Positions 1 through 11,764 of a DNA stretch of 64,000 nt are shown here, piece by piece. Source of the stretch: Prorocentrum cordatum (taxonomy: Eukaryota > Sar > Dinophyceae > Prorocentrales > Prorocentraceae); NCBI GenBank assembly GCA_963575745.1, contig CAUYUJ010016691.1:124001-188000 (forward strand), read 5' to 3'. A model generated the notes under the pieces. It saw only the letters and a program-made list of their open reading frames with translations, did no database searches and was not told where the DNA came from. Position 1 is the first letter of the stretch. Each line of letters opens with the position of its first letter. The translations under genes and the position numbers were made by a program.

Positions 1-74
1 AGAAGTGTCATAACCACATCCCAAGCACTTGTGTTTTCATATTTTTTGGGCGCTATTTTGTCGTCAGTGTTATG

Positions 75-975
75 TCATTGGGTCCCTGACGCACAACCCG
101 GGCATCCGAGATGTCTCTGACACACAACCCAAGCACGGCGGCAACCCTGAGGTCCGCGACGCACAACCCAGGCATCCGATAATTCTCATAACCACAACCC
201 AGGCACTTGTGTTTCCATGTGTTTTTGGATATTTGTTGTTGTCATGTGTTATGTCATTAAGTCCCTGACGCACAAAACAGGCATCCGGTATGTCTCTAGC
301 ACACAACCCAAGCACGGTGGCGAGCCAGAGGTCCCTAACGCACAACCTTGGCACCCGAGAAGTCTCAGAACCACAACCCAGGCACTTGTGTTTATTTTTT
401 TTGTCATTTGTTATGTCATTAAGTCCCTGACGAACAACCCAGGCATCCGATATGTCTCTGACCCACAACCCAGGCACGGTGTCGACCCTGAGGTCCCTGA
501 CGTGCAACCCAGGCATCCGAGATGTCTTTGACCCACAACCGAGGCATGGTGGCGAGCCTGAGATCCCTAACTCGCCACCCAAGCATCCGAAATGCATCCG
601 ACCCACAACCCAAGCACGGTGGCGAGCCTGACGCCCCAAACGCGCACCCCAAGCATCCGAGATGTCTCTGGCCCACAACCCAGGCACGCACGGTGGCGAG
701 CCGGATGTCCCTAACGCACAACCCAGACATCCGAGATGTCTCTGACCCACAACCCAGGCGCGGTGGCGAGCCTGTGGTCCCTAACGCACAACCCAGGCAT
801 CCGAGAGGTCTCTGTCCGGCAGCCCAGGCACGGTGGCGAGCCCGAGGTCCCTGACGCACAACCCAAGCATCCGAGGTGTCTCTGACCCACAACCCAGGCA
901 CGGTGGCGAGCCTGACGACCCTGACACACAACCCAAGCATCCGAGAGGTCTCCGACCCACAACCAAGGCATCTAA
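75..975. repeat. 70-bp minisatellite array
   Basis: Tandem repeat built on the phrases ACCCAGGCATCCGAGATGTC and CACGGTGGCGAGCCTGAGGT. The CATCCGA motif recurs at 441, 511, 581, 651, 725, 795, 865 and 935, which gives a 70-bp period with one 4-bp insertion. The first three units (before about 430) carry T-rich insertions around GTGTTTCCATGTG and are longer. Open frames on both strands through this array are products of the periodicity, not genes. Confidence 0.93.
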
Positions 976-1459
976 TGGGACCATGGTCCAAGAGGATCCA
1001 CGCGTCCGCGGGCAGCCAACCCCCGTCCCCCAGCGCTGTGGGACCACACTTGAATAACGAATGTGGCGGCGGGGCCGCACATGAACAACGAATGCGGCTG
1101 GACATGGGTGGAAGAACGGGCCCAAGAGATTTCACGCACAAGAGAAATTACATATGTTAGCGAGCGTGGGCCCAAAGCAGCGTGCTTTTGCAGAGTATGT
1201 GTGAATCAACGCACGCTACTTTCTTCCCCGAAGGCCCTGGCCTTCGTCATCGTAGGGAGAAGGGAGAGAACAAGGGATACCGAAGGGGACGACAGGATCG
1301 TTCAAAGGTAAACGTTCTGGGGGCAGAAGGAGGAGAGAAGGGGGAGAGAAAGGGGACGGAGGAGACACCGCCGATCATTCAAACGTTAATGCGCTCGCGC
1401 ACCGCGGAATTCAACCTTGAAGTCGCGCGCCCGGGTCGCCGAAAGTCGACACGACACAG
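976..1459. other. no gene recognised
   Basis: Non-repetitive flank between the 70-bp array and the first GGA tract. Short open frames on both strands show no recognisable domain. Confidence 0.5.
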
Positions 1460-1830
1460 ACCGAGGAGGAGGAGGAGGAGGAGGAGGAGGAGGAGGAGGA
1501 GGAGGAGGAGGAGGAGGAGGAGCCAGCGTAGAGGGGGAGTTCGTCCAAAGGAGTGCGGGTACCCTGTTTTTCTTTGGGGGGGGGGGGGGGCGGCCGTGGG
1601 AGGGGGAGGGAGGGGAGGAGAGGAGGAGGAGGAGGAGGGGAGGAGGAGGAGGAGGAGGAGGAGGAGGAGGAGGAGGAGGAGGAGGAGGAGGAGGAGGAGG
1701 GGAGGAGGAGAGGAGGAGCAGGAAGAGGAGGAGGAGGAGGAGGAGGAGGAGGAGGAGGAGGAGGAGGAGCAGAAAGAGAAGAACAGGGGAGGGGGAGGGG
1801 GAGAGGGTGACAGCGAGGGGCGGGGGGCAG
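1460..1830. repeat. GGA/GAG tracts with a G15 run
   Basis: Nearly pure GAG trinucleotides occupy 1462-1521. A run of 15 G lies at 1576-1590. A second GGA-rich tract fills about 1615-1800. Purines are almost entirely on the plus strand. Poly-Glu, poly-Arg and poly-Gly frames here are artefacts. Confidence 0.95.
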
Positions 1831-2249
1831 GTGGATGAGTAGCCCGCTTTCCCTCCCGAGTCCTCCGTCGCCTCGAAGGGCACACCCAGCACCTGGTAGT
1901 AGTCGCTGGCCTGTGCAGGCCCCAGCCGGATCGAGTCGAGGAGCCGGAGCCGTTCGGGAACGGATCGGCCCGAGCCTGAAACGGACAGAGGATCGGATCG
2001 ACGTTTGGGATCGCGGGTCGGGCTCGGACCCTCTGCAAGCCAGAGAGGGAGTCGGTTCGTGTCGGATCGTGCAGGTGCGAGGTCGCACTGTGAGATCCCA
2101 GACATCCGATGCCTTGATTTGTTTCCCAGGCTCCGTTGGCTTCTCGTTTTGAGTAGAGCATCGCCGTCTCCTCCTCCCTCTCCTCCCCCCCTCTCTTCTC
2201 CTCTTCTCCTGCTTCCTGCTTGTCTCCGGCCGATGTGTTGTGCCTCCTG
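1831..2249. other. no gene recognised
   Basis: Moderately GC-rich unique DNA with scattered GGATCG motifs (1920-2100) and a CT-rich patch (2155-2215). No recognisable coding feature. Confidence 0.45.
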
Positions 2250-3540
2250 CCTCGTCGTCCCTGGGGGGGCCGCGAACTGCGAGACTGTCGCCACGTCCGA
2301 GGAGAGGGGGGGGGGAGCGTGGTGGGCGACGAGCGCAGATTCAGAGTAGACCTCGCCCAGCGTGGTGGGTGCCGAGCGCAGAGTCAGATTGGACCTCGCC
2401 ATCCCCCTGGGGGGCTGCGAACTACGGAAGGTTCGTCACTCTCGACGGCTGCGGGGGGGGGCAGCATGGCGAGTGCCCAGCGCCGATTCAGATTATCCCT
2501 CGCCATCCCTGGGGAGCTGCGAGCTGATTCGAATTAGACCTCGTGATCCCTGGGGGGCTGCGAACTGCGACACTATAGCCACTTTCGAGGGCTGCTGGGG
2601 GGCTAGCGCAGTGGGTATCGAGCGAAGATTCAGATTAGACCTCGCCATCCGTGGTGGGCTGCAAACTGCGACGCTGTCGCCACTTTCGAAGACTTGTGGG
2701 GTGAAGCGGAGTGATTGATGCCCTACGCGGACTCAGGTTAGACCTCACCGTCCTTGCGAAACCGTCGCGACTTTCGTAGGCTCCTGGGACGTCCAGCGGA
2801 GCGACGACTCTTTCAGATCAGACGAGACCTCGCCGTCGCTGTTGCTGCGAGCTGCGAAACTGCCGCCACGTTCGTTGTCTTCTGGGAGGTCCAGCGGGGT
2901 GATGTTTTATTTGCATCAGATGAGACCTCGACGCCGCTGGAGGCTGCACACTGCGAAACGGCCGCCACTCACGTGGGTTTCCCGGAGGTCCCGCGGAGCG
3001 TCGTCTTATTCAGATCACTCGTGGCCTCGCCGCCTAGGGGGCGAGACATTGTCGCTACTTTCGAGGATTGCTGGGAGATCCAGCGGAGTGACATTCAGAC
3101 TCGATCTCGCCATCTCTGGGGGACGCAAACTGTCAACCTGCCGACACTTTCGCGTGCTCCTTGCAGGTCCAGCGGGCTGCCGTCTTAAAGGGACCACAGC
3201 TACACCTCGCCTCACTTGGAGGCTGAAAATTGCGATACTGTCACGGGGCGCCGTCTTACAGGAACCATAAATTGGCCGCGCCTCGCTGGTTCCCCGGAAA
3301 CTGTGCGACGCTGTCGCGACCTTCGCGTGCTCCTGGGAGGTGCAGCGGAGTGCCGTCTTAAAGGGACCACAACTAGACCTCGCCGTCGCTGGGGGCTGCA
3401 AACTGCAAACAAAAATCATGTCTTTCGCTATTTCATGGGATGTCCAGCGGAGTGACGTCTGATTCAGATAAGATGAAACATTGCTGTCGCTGGGGGCTGC
3501 GCATGCGTGACTGTCGCGGTTCTGGTCTGCTCCTGATAAT
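2250..3540. repeat. degenerate ~80-105-bp tandem array
   Basis: Diverged tandem units with the order TTAGACCTCGCC, CTGGGGGCTGCGAACTGCGA, CTGTCGCCACTTTCGAGG, and GGTCCAGCGGAGTGACGTC. The ACCTCGCC core recurs roughly every 80-105 bp from about 2347 to 3373, in eleven or more units. Divergence between units is high, so the array is old or under no homogenisation. Confidence 0.85.
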
Positions 3541-4375
3541 TGGGTCGCGCGGGTCTCATTTCGATATACGATGGAAGCCTGAGCTCTCAGATATCCGATG
3601 CCTGGATCTGTGTCAATACGGTGCCCCGTGAACACCAGACCCTTTTTGCCATCGTTCCACCAAAGCCAGCTTGTGAATCGTGAGCAGTTGGTCGACGGTG
3701 TCGGGTCCCGGCGAAGGCCCCCTGAGGCCCGCGACTAGGGAACACTGGGTTTCGGGATCGGATCGGATCGGGCTGTGAGCAGCCCTGCCTTTCCTGAGTG
3801 GCGAGCGTGTCCGTATCAGCGCCATCGCGGTCTGGATTCCGGGGCGCGACCCCACGGATGTGCGAACACGCGGATACGTTGCGCAAAGGGGCTCCGCGAA
3901 AAAACACCCCGTACCCGCGGGGCCGCGGCCCAGGGTCGCGGACACCCAGACCCCCGACGCCATGCTTCGTTGTCAGGACGTCGATCACCAGAGGTCTCGG
4001 CCCAATTTCAGGACCAGCTTCATGTTGAATTGTTTTGCCGAAAATACATATACAAACTATCCATCGTGATTTTGTCCATGACTCGATAGGGGCCTGGGTA
4101 CGGACATGGATTTCGCCCGCGAGCCTTGCCGTCCGGCTGCGGCCGGCCGGCCATCGGGGCCGCCCCCGCCATCGGCCGGGCCGGCCGCGGCGGCGCGCCC
4201 CGCTCGGGCCAGAGCGGTGCAACGGCGCCAGAGGGCGCGGGGAGGTCCCGCGGCAGCGGGGCAGGTGGGTTGGGCACATGTCCGGCCGTGCTGCCCAGCC
4301 CTGCCTCGGTCCCCACGCCCTCCCCCCGTCTTCCTCCACATGGTCCTCCTCCTTTTCCTCCCCTTCCTCCCCTCC
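3541..4375. other. no gene recognised
   Basis: Unique DNA. The stretch about 3690-3730 (GTCGACGG through CCCCCTGAGGCCC) resembles part of the dispersed family seen at 39470-39640. Nothing else recognised. Confidence 0.4.
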
Positions 4376-4390
4376 TTCTATTCCTCCTCC

Positions 4391-4425
<35 letters not shown>

Positions 4426-4600
4426 CTCCTTCTCAATTTCTTCCTTCTCCTCCTCCTCCTCCTCTTCCTCCTCCTCCTCCTCCTCTTCCTCTCCTCCTCC
4501 TCCTCCTCCCCTCGTCCTCCTCCTTTTCCTCCTCCTTCTCCTCCTCCTCCTGCGCCTCAACCACAATAATCACCATCACCATCGCCACCATCATCATCAC

Positions 4601-4632
<32 letters not shown>

Positions 4633-4645
4633 GCATCAGCATCAG

Positions 4646-4689
<44 letters not shown>

Positions 4690-4735
4690 GCAGCATCACC
4701 ACCACCATCGCCATCATCATCAGCATTACCATTGC
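4376..4735. repeat. TCC tract followed by CAT tract
   Basis: TCC-rich pyrimidine DNA (4376-4555) passes directly into a (CAT)n microsatellite (about 4562-4735) with CAG interruptions. The change of repeat type is abrupt. Confidence 0.95.
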
Positions 4736-4947
4736 CACCGTCGTCATATCATCATCAACATCCTCTTCTCCTATGCTGCCCCTCCCTCTCCAAATTATCA
4801 CATCCCTCCTCTTCCGCCTGTGCCTGTATGTCATCACCCTGCCTATGACACCCCTCCTTCCTCCAATCTATCGAATTAGGTGTGCGACCATGTCAGCGGC
4901 GTCCGAACAGAAAAACAAAACAGCGCAGGACACGGCGACCAATGTCC

Positions 4948-6459
4948 TCAATCCGGAAAAGATCTCGCACTCCACTCAGCGCGTTTACATGCCGAGAGCT
5001 GCTCAGCCGAGACACCGAACCGTCTCAACAAGTCCCCCCGCGGTAACCTCGGACCCCGGACGGGCTGAACGGGAAAGCGTGAAGACCGAGCAGGCGCTCT
5101 GCTAAGCCCACGGGGGGCAAGGCAGAACAGGTCCGCGGGTTCGGGTTCCGAAAGCGGCCCGATACGCCAGCCCCGATACGGGGCCCCCCAGGACGGGAAA
5201 TCCCGCCCCAGGCACGGACCATCTGGCGCCATGTGCGATGGGCGGCCTCCCATGGCGCGGTTCGGCAGGGGACAACGCGGCGGCCCAGGCGCACCTTCCA
5301 CAGGCGATGCAGACCACGCACCGGGGACGGTCAAAATAATGGCGCCCTTCCTGTCGTGCACAAAAGCAACCAGAAGCTCGCGCCCGAGAAGCTGCAGCGG
5401 CGACAGCTCGGGATCCTGATCGCCCCAGGTCGCGGAATCTGCGCTGTGGAGCACTTGCCGAGGCAACGGGCAGGGGGGGCGGCCTTCGCTGCGGCAAGGG
5501 GGCCACGCGCTTGGCCTGCTTTCCGTCTGAGACCTGTCCAGGTAGGCCCACGCAGCCGCGAAGAGCTCCTCGCGCGATCTCGACGTCCTGGAGCCCTGCT
5601 CAGACAGCGCAGCTGCGGGCGAGACGAGCCAAGCCTTTGATGCCCGACGCAACACCTGACATGTCCGGGGTGACACGCAGCGCCGCATGGCCGCTTCCCT
5701 TGCGCTCCCACGCCGGCGCCCGCCCTGCCTCCACACCGCCTCGGGCCGCGCGGCCCCTGGCGCTGGGGCCGCCGGATCGAGTCCTGGAAACGCCCGGGGC
5801 CAGATGCTCGCCCGAGGAGTCGACGAATCAAGGGTACACTGATGCGAGCGGCAGCCATCGATCGCGCCCTGGCAGTTCGAAAGACAACTCCGCAGGCTCC
5901 TTTGACACCAGCGCAGGCAAAGGCAGGTCGCAGCGTCCTCTCTCCGCCCCTCGCTCGCCCAAAGGGGGGCGAGGCCGGCTGGCGAGGCACGGGGCGCGCG
6001 CTGGAGCCCCCCTTGCTCGTCGGTCGTGGCCATCGCCCAGCCCGCCCTGAGACTGGCTTCTGACTACCTACCAGACCACCCCAACCCAACCCGAAGACCC
6101 GAATTTCGGGTGGGGGGGGTAAGGGTTCCACGCGTGTTTTTTCGATGTTTTCCGACCCCCCCCCACTAGAAATCGAGGGTAAATTTGAGCCTTCGGGTTG
6201 GGTTGGGGTGGTTTGGTGGGTGGTGAGTCATGGCCATCGCCCAGCCCGCCCTGCGACTGGCTTCGCAGTCAGGAGACGCGGCAGACCGATCCGAAACGAC
6301 AATCCCGCTGAAATGCCCCAAAGCTGGGCGACGGACTAAACCACTCGGAAACGCAGGGTCGCACGACCAGAGCGGGGCAGGAGGCAAGTCCATCGGGCTT
6401 GGACCGCCGAGGCACGCCAAGCAAACTCCAGACGGCGCGGCCCCGTGATCACACTGCAT
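4948..6459 (-). CDS. candidate hypothetical gene split by an inserted element
   Basis: No family recognised. On the minus strand an ATG at 6459 opens a frame of about 65 codons up to a 38-bp duplication that borders the 167-bp element at 6061-6227. A 361-codon frame (4948-6033) continues beyond it. If the element and one copy of the duplication (205 nt) are removed, the two frames join in phase, giving about 430 codons. The composition is Arg/Pro/Ala/Ser-rich, as expected of random GC-rich DNA, and no domain, signal peptide or membrane segment stands out. Long open frames are common by chance here, so this is a weak call that rests mainly on the in-phase join. Confidence 0.25.
6023..6060. repeat. 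38-bp direct duplication, left copy
   Basis: GTCGTGGCCATCGCCCAGCC through GACTGGCTTC. It ends exactly where the inverted-repeat element begins. It matches 6228-6265 at 36 of 38 positions. Confidence 0.9.
6061..6227. mobile_element. introner-like TIR element, copy 1
   Basis: 167 bp. It starts TGACTACCTACCAGACCACC and ends GGTTTGGTGGGTGGTGA. The two ends are inverted repeats of 36 bp with about four mismatches, sharing ACCACCCCAACCCAACCCGA. The interior carries an AATTTCGGGT motif, a G run, a CACGCGTG palindrome, a T run and a C run. No coding capacity. It is nearly identical to copies at 38635-38803 and 44507-44675. This copy is bordered exactly by a 38-bp direct duplication rather than the 5-bp one seen at the other copies. 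A non-autonomous DNA transposon of the intron-generating class is the best fit. Confidence 0.85.
6228..6265. repeat. 38-bp direct duplication, right copy
   Basis: Begins immediately after the element. It differs from the left copy at two positions (GTCA for GTCG, CTGCGAC for CTGAGAC). Confidence 0.9.
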
Positions 6460-7265
6460 CTGGTGGGTTCAGCTGGACATCGGGACTAGGAACCGCGGTG
6501 AACTCTGGCGGTGGTCGGTCCACGCCGCGCTCTGTTTCCCTTTCGAGGCCTGATGGAGGGGACTCCGCAACTAGGCAAGCGCGTTCCACTACTCGCAAAG
6601 TAACAACTCGGAAATGGCCTGGTTCTGCCGCGGGGGGGGTCACGATCCATTACATCGAGGAAGGCATTGTGGTTTTCGAGCGTTCGCGAGTAGGCACTTG
6701 GCGAGAAGTGGAAGGTGCCCGGTGAAAAAACGCGCGCCCAAGCCAGGCCTCCACTTTCTGGCGACGGAGACAAAAATGCGACGTCCGAAGGGGCTCGGGC
6801 TGGGCGCTCCGCTGGCACCCTACAACAACGCAGAAAGTCTAGCCTCCCCTCTTTCGGACACGAAGAAACGAACTGAGTCCCCCATCCGCTCCAACTCTGA
6901 GAAGGAGAAAATTCGGACATGGGCAGGCGAACGCGCGACATTCCTAGGAATTCCGTGACGCCTGAAAGCGGGGGCGTGCTCGCTCGGAACACATCTGAGG
7001 CGCAGCGACACTCAAGAACCCTCCCCAGACCATCAATGCCCACGTAGAAATCTCACTGCCATGGCGGATTTTTGCGGGGTCGATGTGGGCCCCGAGAAGA
7101 TGCGGGCAACAATCTGGGACGCACTGGCGAGGTCCCTCATTTAAGAGGCTGCGTGCCAATTGGAGCCTCAGGCGGTGCGTGCCCCGACCAGTCAGACCCG
7201 CGACAGCCGCCCACCGCAAACTCCCCGATCGATAGGCGGTCCACCGCCATATCGGGCAGAGAAAC
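6266..7265. other. no gene recognised
   Basis: GC-moderate unique DNA with several open frames of 60-185 codons on both strands. None shows a recognisable domain. The start region (to 6459, minus) is the possible first exon of the candidate gene above. Confidence 0.4.
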
Positions 7266-7770
7266 TCAAACTAAGAACAACTTCGAACAATATCTAAGCC
7301 AAAACCTGCGGGAATCTTTAACCCGACACAAACTTCAAACACCTCTTCACGAGAATATCAACATCACAAAACCTCAAAACATCTCTAAGCCAAAACCTGC
7401 GAAAACCTCAGATTTTAAAAACTCTTGAAGACATGCGAGAATCTCAAACTCCAAGCCGAAACCCGGGGAAATCTCAAACCGACAAACAACTTCGAACCAT
7501 ACTTATATAACAACTTTCTGGAACAAGAAAAACTCGAAATGCAAACTCCGGCTTGCATGTTTGAAGTTTTCGCGGGTTTTGGTCGAGCTTGCTTATTTTT
7601 TTAAAGCTCGTCAGAGTGAGATGTTCGCAGGTTGTGGCTTGGGGATTGCTGGATTTTTTTTGAGAGCTCGAGATTTTAACAGGTTTGGACTTGGCTCAGA
7701 AATCTGTTTGGCGTTTTTTTTTCGAAGTTAAGATTTCCGCAGGTTTCGGCTTAGAGATGTTTTGAAGCCC
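7266..7770. repeat. head-to-head AT-rich repeat arrays (inverted)
   Basis: The left half (7279-7500) holds about three degenerate units reading CTTCAAAACATCTCTAAGCC, AAACCTGCGAAAACCTCAG on the plus strand. The right half (7555-7766) holds about three units of the same sequence on the minus strand; for example 7721-7766 is the near reverse complement of 7376-7431. The DNA is much more AT-rich than its surroundings and could form a large foldback. Confidence 0.75.
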
Positions 7771-9724
7771 TTGGGGAGGTTAAGTTTCCTGCAGGAGATG
7801 TTCCGAAGATGGTGGCGGGTTTTCTCGATGGGCCTCCTCTAGTATACTTGCCGAACCTCGCGCTCGGGGCCCCGAGCGGTGCACCGGGGCAATTTTTGCG
7901 CCGGCCCCCCGAAGCTTGCGCAGACGGCTTGCGCGACCAACTCCCTTGAACGGCTCGCGCATGGCCAGCGGGCCACGACGGCGCCCAGCGCCGGCTGCGC
8001 CAGTCCCGAGGTTTCGAGCGACGCCTTTCCGACGAAGCCCAGGAGACACCAATTCCGTGGCCGAGAGAAGCGCGATGGCTTGGCAGGGGGCTGAGAAAAA
8101 GCTGTTCTCGGACTCGACCAGGCGGAAGCGCGCGTCCAGGGGCGAGCCACCTGCCCACTGCCCCCAGCCGCTGGCCGACGTGGCCCACCGCGCCGATGCT
8201 CTGGGCCGACGCGTCGCCCGCGACGTTGCAGAGCGTGACCGACGGGGGGCCGCGCTGATGCCCGCAAGAATGCCGGTGCGGCAAGACGTTGGCCGTCGTC
8301 GTAGCTCGGCTGCGCGCCGGCAACGCTGCGCTGACAGGCACGTCGAACGCCGCGCTGCAGTGGTCCTGGAAGGCGGCCGCCCATGGCTCTCTGCAAAAGG
8401 CGCAAGCTGGACGCCAGACCCTAGGTTGATCCGCGCTGCCACCGCCTCGTCGCCAAGCGCCGAGTGCGAAACATAATCGTAACCTCTCTTCGAATCTGTG
8501 GAAAGCGAGCCCAACTCAATGCCGATGCAGTGACCATAGTAACCCATCAGGTCGTGCCACCATCCAGCGAAGCCCCACGACATGTCGCGAGCGCCCCGAA
8601 GGCTGCCAACCTGCGCGCGCGCCCCCACTCCTGCGCAACGTCCCGCCGCGAGCGGCCCCACGCGCGCTGCAGGCTGGCGATCGGCGCCATGGGGCGTAGC
8701 CCACCGCCCACCGCCTTCCATGCCAGCGCGGATGATCGAGGTCGGCCAGAGCTCTGCCCGCGACGGCGCCGCCTCCCAGAGCTCCGGCAAGTCCAACAAA
8801 CAAACCAACAAACCGTCGTCTAGGAGCCTCCGCGACCTCGGGTTCGCGCAGTCGGGGCCGAGCCCCACGGCGCGGTTGGACTGATTCAGCGCCCGCTTCA
8901 GCCCGACCGAGCACGGCTCGGCAAGACTACCTTGTCGGCCGCCCCCGGCGCCGCAGCGGACGTCGGCGCCTCGCTGTGGAATCAGCAGCCCTGCCACTCA
9001 CGCAGCAGAGCCCCCACGGCGCCCCCCCCCCCCCTTGCAGGGCTTCGCCGCGGACGCCCGCTGGGCCATCGAGCGCCGCGTGCCCCCTAGAAAACTCACG
9101 TGCAGCGCGGCCGCCTTGGAGCGTCGAGCCCCTGGTCCAAGCCTGCCACCTCTGCCGGAAGCGAGCGCGCTTCTGCTCGCCGCCACGTCGGCGTAGGCCC
9201 GAACGTGGAACTCCGCGTCCAAGGGCCCCGGGATGCCCGCCAGCCGCGCCGGGCCGGCCGCGGCCGATGGGGGGCCCAGCCTCAACAAATTGCTCCCCGC
9301 CGAGCCTAACGCCGCCAAGCTGGCCTAGCAATTCGAACAATGCAGCGCCTGAGGCCCGACCTCCTCAGGCCAAGAGCCCGCGCGCTGATTCCTCTGGCGC
9401 GCCGCTGCAGCAGCGCTGAGATCCTGGCCGACGCAAACATCGACGCCTTGTCAAGGCAACGACGCAGGCGAGGGAGCGGCGCCGGCGCGCTCGCTTCGGC
9501 CAGCGCGGCCCGCAACGGTCGCGGGCGCTGGCCCGCCGCGACTCAGCGGGGGGCCCTGGCCCAGTTCAGACCGAGCGCTCCTCGCGGCGGCCAAGCAGCC
9601 CATGGGGGGCGGGAGGCGCGCCCCCCCCCCCCCCCGGACGACCCCCAGCGCCCGGACAAGTCTTCCGCGGGCCCCCAGCGCCATCGATCCCCGAGCCCCA
9701 ACCTCCGCCAACGCGCGCCGTCGA
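7771..9724. other. GC-rich DNA, no gene recognised
   Basis: Overlapping long open frames occur in several frames, the longest 405 codons on the minus strand (7780-8997), as expected of GC-rich DNA with few stops. A minus-frame segment near 8460-8590 reads like real protein (GFAGWWHDLMGYYGHC) but matches no family I know. C runs lie near 9021-9033 and 9620-9633. Confidence 0.35.
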
Positions 9725-10085
9725 AGGGCGCGACGTAGCCCCCCCTCGCCCCAGGGGGGCGCGCGGCCCTGGCCGCGCGAGCTGCGCGCGTAGAACTGGC
9801 AGAAGGACGATCAGCGGGCAGCAAGACGGAGCCCGCGCCGGGCACGAGACCAGCACGCCCCGCGTCAGACCCCCCGCGATGACCCCCCAGCAGAGCCGAC
9901 ACCCGCAACCGACGGACGCGTTGCAGACCCCCCCTTCGCCCCAGCGGAATGCGCGCCCCTGGCCGCGCGAGCTGCGCACGTAAAACTGGCCATGGAACCG
10001 CCGGCGGGCAGCTAGCTGCAGCCATCGCCCAGCGCGCGATCAGTAAGCCCCACCGCAGACTTCCCGCGATGATCGCTAACAATCA
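9725..10085. repeat. two-copy direct repeat, ~205-bp spacing
   Basis: The stretch 9730-9890 (CTGGCCGCGCGAGCTGCGCG, ACTGGC, GCGGGCAGC, CCCCGCGATGA) recurs in diverged form at 9935-10085. Both copies begin with C runs followed by TCGCCCCAG. No coding function recognised. Confidence 0.65.
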
Positions 10086-11479
10086 CGCCGACGTCACTCT
10101 GCTCGCGCCCCCTCCTCGACTCAACGAAATTGTTCGACGCTCCCCGCGCCGCCCAACTAGGCGCGAGCTCGCTTATGCGGGATCGCGGCATGCTGCTGCT
10201 AAGCGCAGAAACTCGGGGTCGCGGCGAGGCGCCGCGCGCCTGGGGGGGCGCGGGCGGGACCTGACCCGCGCCCGCCCAACTGGAAGCTGGGGCCTGGCCC
10301 ACCCCCTCCAGCACTCCTCGCGGCACGGCGCGAAAATTGAAGCCATTGGACAGATTCCCCTGAGTGTGAGAAGCGGCCGACAGACCGCACATCGCGCGCG
10401 GCGCAACGAAGGCAGGCGGCAGGCTGAAACTCCTCACTCACTCCGCACTTTCCCCCTTCAGTCCGAGCGTCAGCCCCCCTCCTGGGCAGATTCTGGGATG
10501 CCGAGCTCGAAGTGCACGCCCAAGAGGAGCGCGAAAGCGATATCGACGGCGATGCAACAGCGGCGCGCGTAGCCTCCTCAACCGACGCGCACCGCGGGAC
10601 TGCGCGCGATGGAAGATGGAAGCCAACGACCTCCCAGCTCTGACGGAGATGGAAGCCCCAGGACTCACGAACTCGACCAGGCGATCGAGCCTGGCCCCCC
10701 GAAGCTTGAAACCACGGCGCCAACCGCGGTTGCACTCGCCTGCTGGCCCCCACAAGCCAAGTCTATGAAAGACGTCAGCTTCCAGACAGCCTCACTATTC
10801 CTATCGCGATGTTGTCAAAACGAATTGCATAGGCGCGCGCCCTTTATCCCAGCCCCGCCGGTGCACCGTGGACTCCTTCGAACAGCCGACGCAGAAATCC
10901 GTGAAGCAAATCTCACTTCTCTCGCACCTGCGCCGCCGAATTGAAGGTGGCGCCCCGAAGCCGGCGTGCGCGCGCGGCGTGCGCGGCTCGGTCGCGGCCG
11001 CGGAATGAAGCAGCACTCCCTCTGCACATGCGATACCGAGCCCTTGAGAAATTACTCACTGCGTGGAGCCCCCCATATGTGCATCTCATGTTTTATGTCA
11101 TGCCGTGGTGAGCGTCTGTTCATAAGCGGTCGACTACAATAGCGCGTCCACGTGGGCGACAGGGCCGACGAAGACGAGTGACCCCTAATGCGAGTGATTG
11201 CGTATGAGTCAGAGTGAGCTTTGAGTACGGTTGAATGCGAGCCTCTTCCTCTTCATCCCCTCTCCTCAGCTGACAGGCCTTCCCCTTTTCAGCCCGTGGT
11301 AGCTTTGGAGCTTCCCACATGTGCATATGTTGTAGGATAGTTGGCAGTGGGATATGTAAGACGAGCGTTTAGCCACACAAGGCCATAAGTGCATGTCATG
11401 TTGGAGGATAGTGCCACGGTGAGCATTTCCAACGATCCCCGCACACAACCACCGCCCCCCCCTCGCAGTCACCCCCTAT
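10086..11479. other. no gene recognised
   Basis: Unique GC-rich DNA to about 11000, then lower GC. Open frames of 70-207 codons on both strands lack recognisable motifs. Confidence 0.4.
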
Positions 11480-11480
11480 G

Positions 11481-11530
<50 letters not shown>

Positions 11531-11760
11531 GGACTTCGGAACAAACGTTCTGCTCGCGTCAAGGACCTTCGAGCAAAGCGCCCTCCTCCTCCTCCTCCTC
11601 CTCCTGTTCCTCCGCCCCCTCCCTTCTCCTGCTCCTGCTCCTCCTCCTCATCCTCCTGCTCCCCCTCCCCCTCCGCACCCCCATGCCCTTCCTCACGATC
11701 CCCCGCCTCCTCCTCCTCCTCCTGTTCCTCCTCCTCATCCTCGTTCCTGTCATTTCCCTC
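11480..11760. repeat. TA microsatellite and TCC tract
   Basis: An (AT)n run with ACATAT interruptions occupies 11484-11525. A TCC/CTC-rich tract follows at 11580-11750. Confidence 0.95.
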
Positions 11761-11764
11761 CCTG

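Noticed and set aside
7780-8997. 405-codon minus frame as a gene
   Set aside because: GC-rich DNA with overlapping long frames on both strands; no domain, and only a short stretch looks protein-like.
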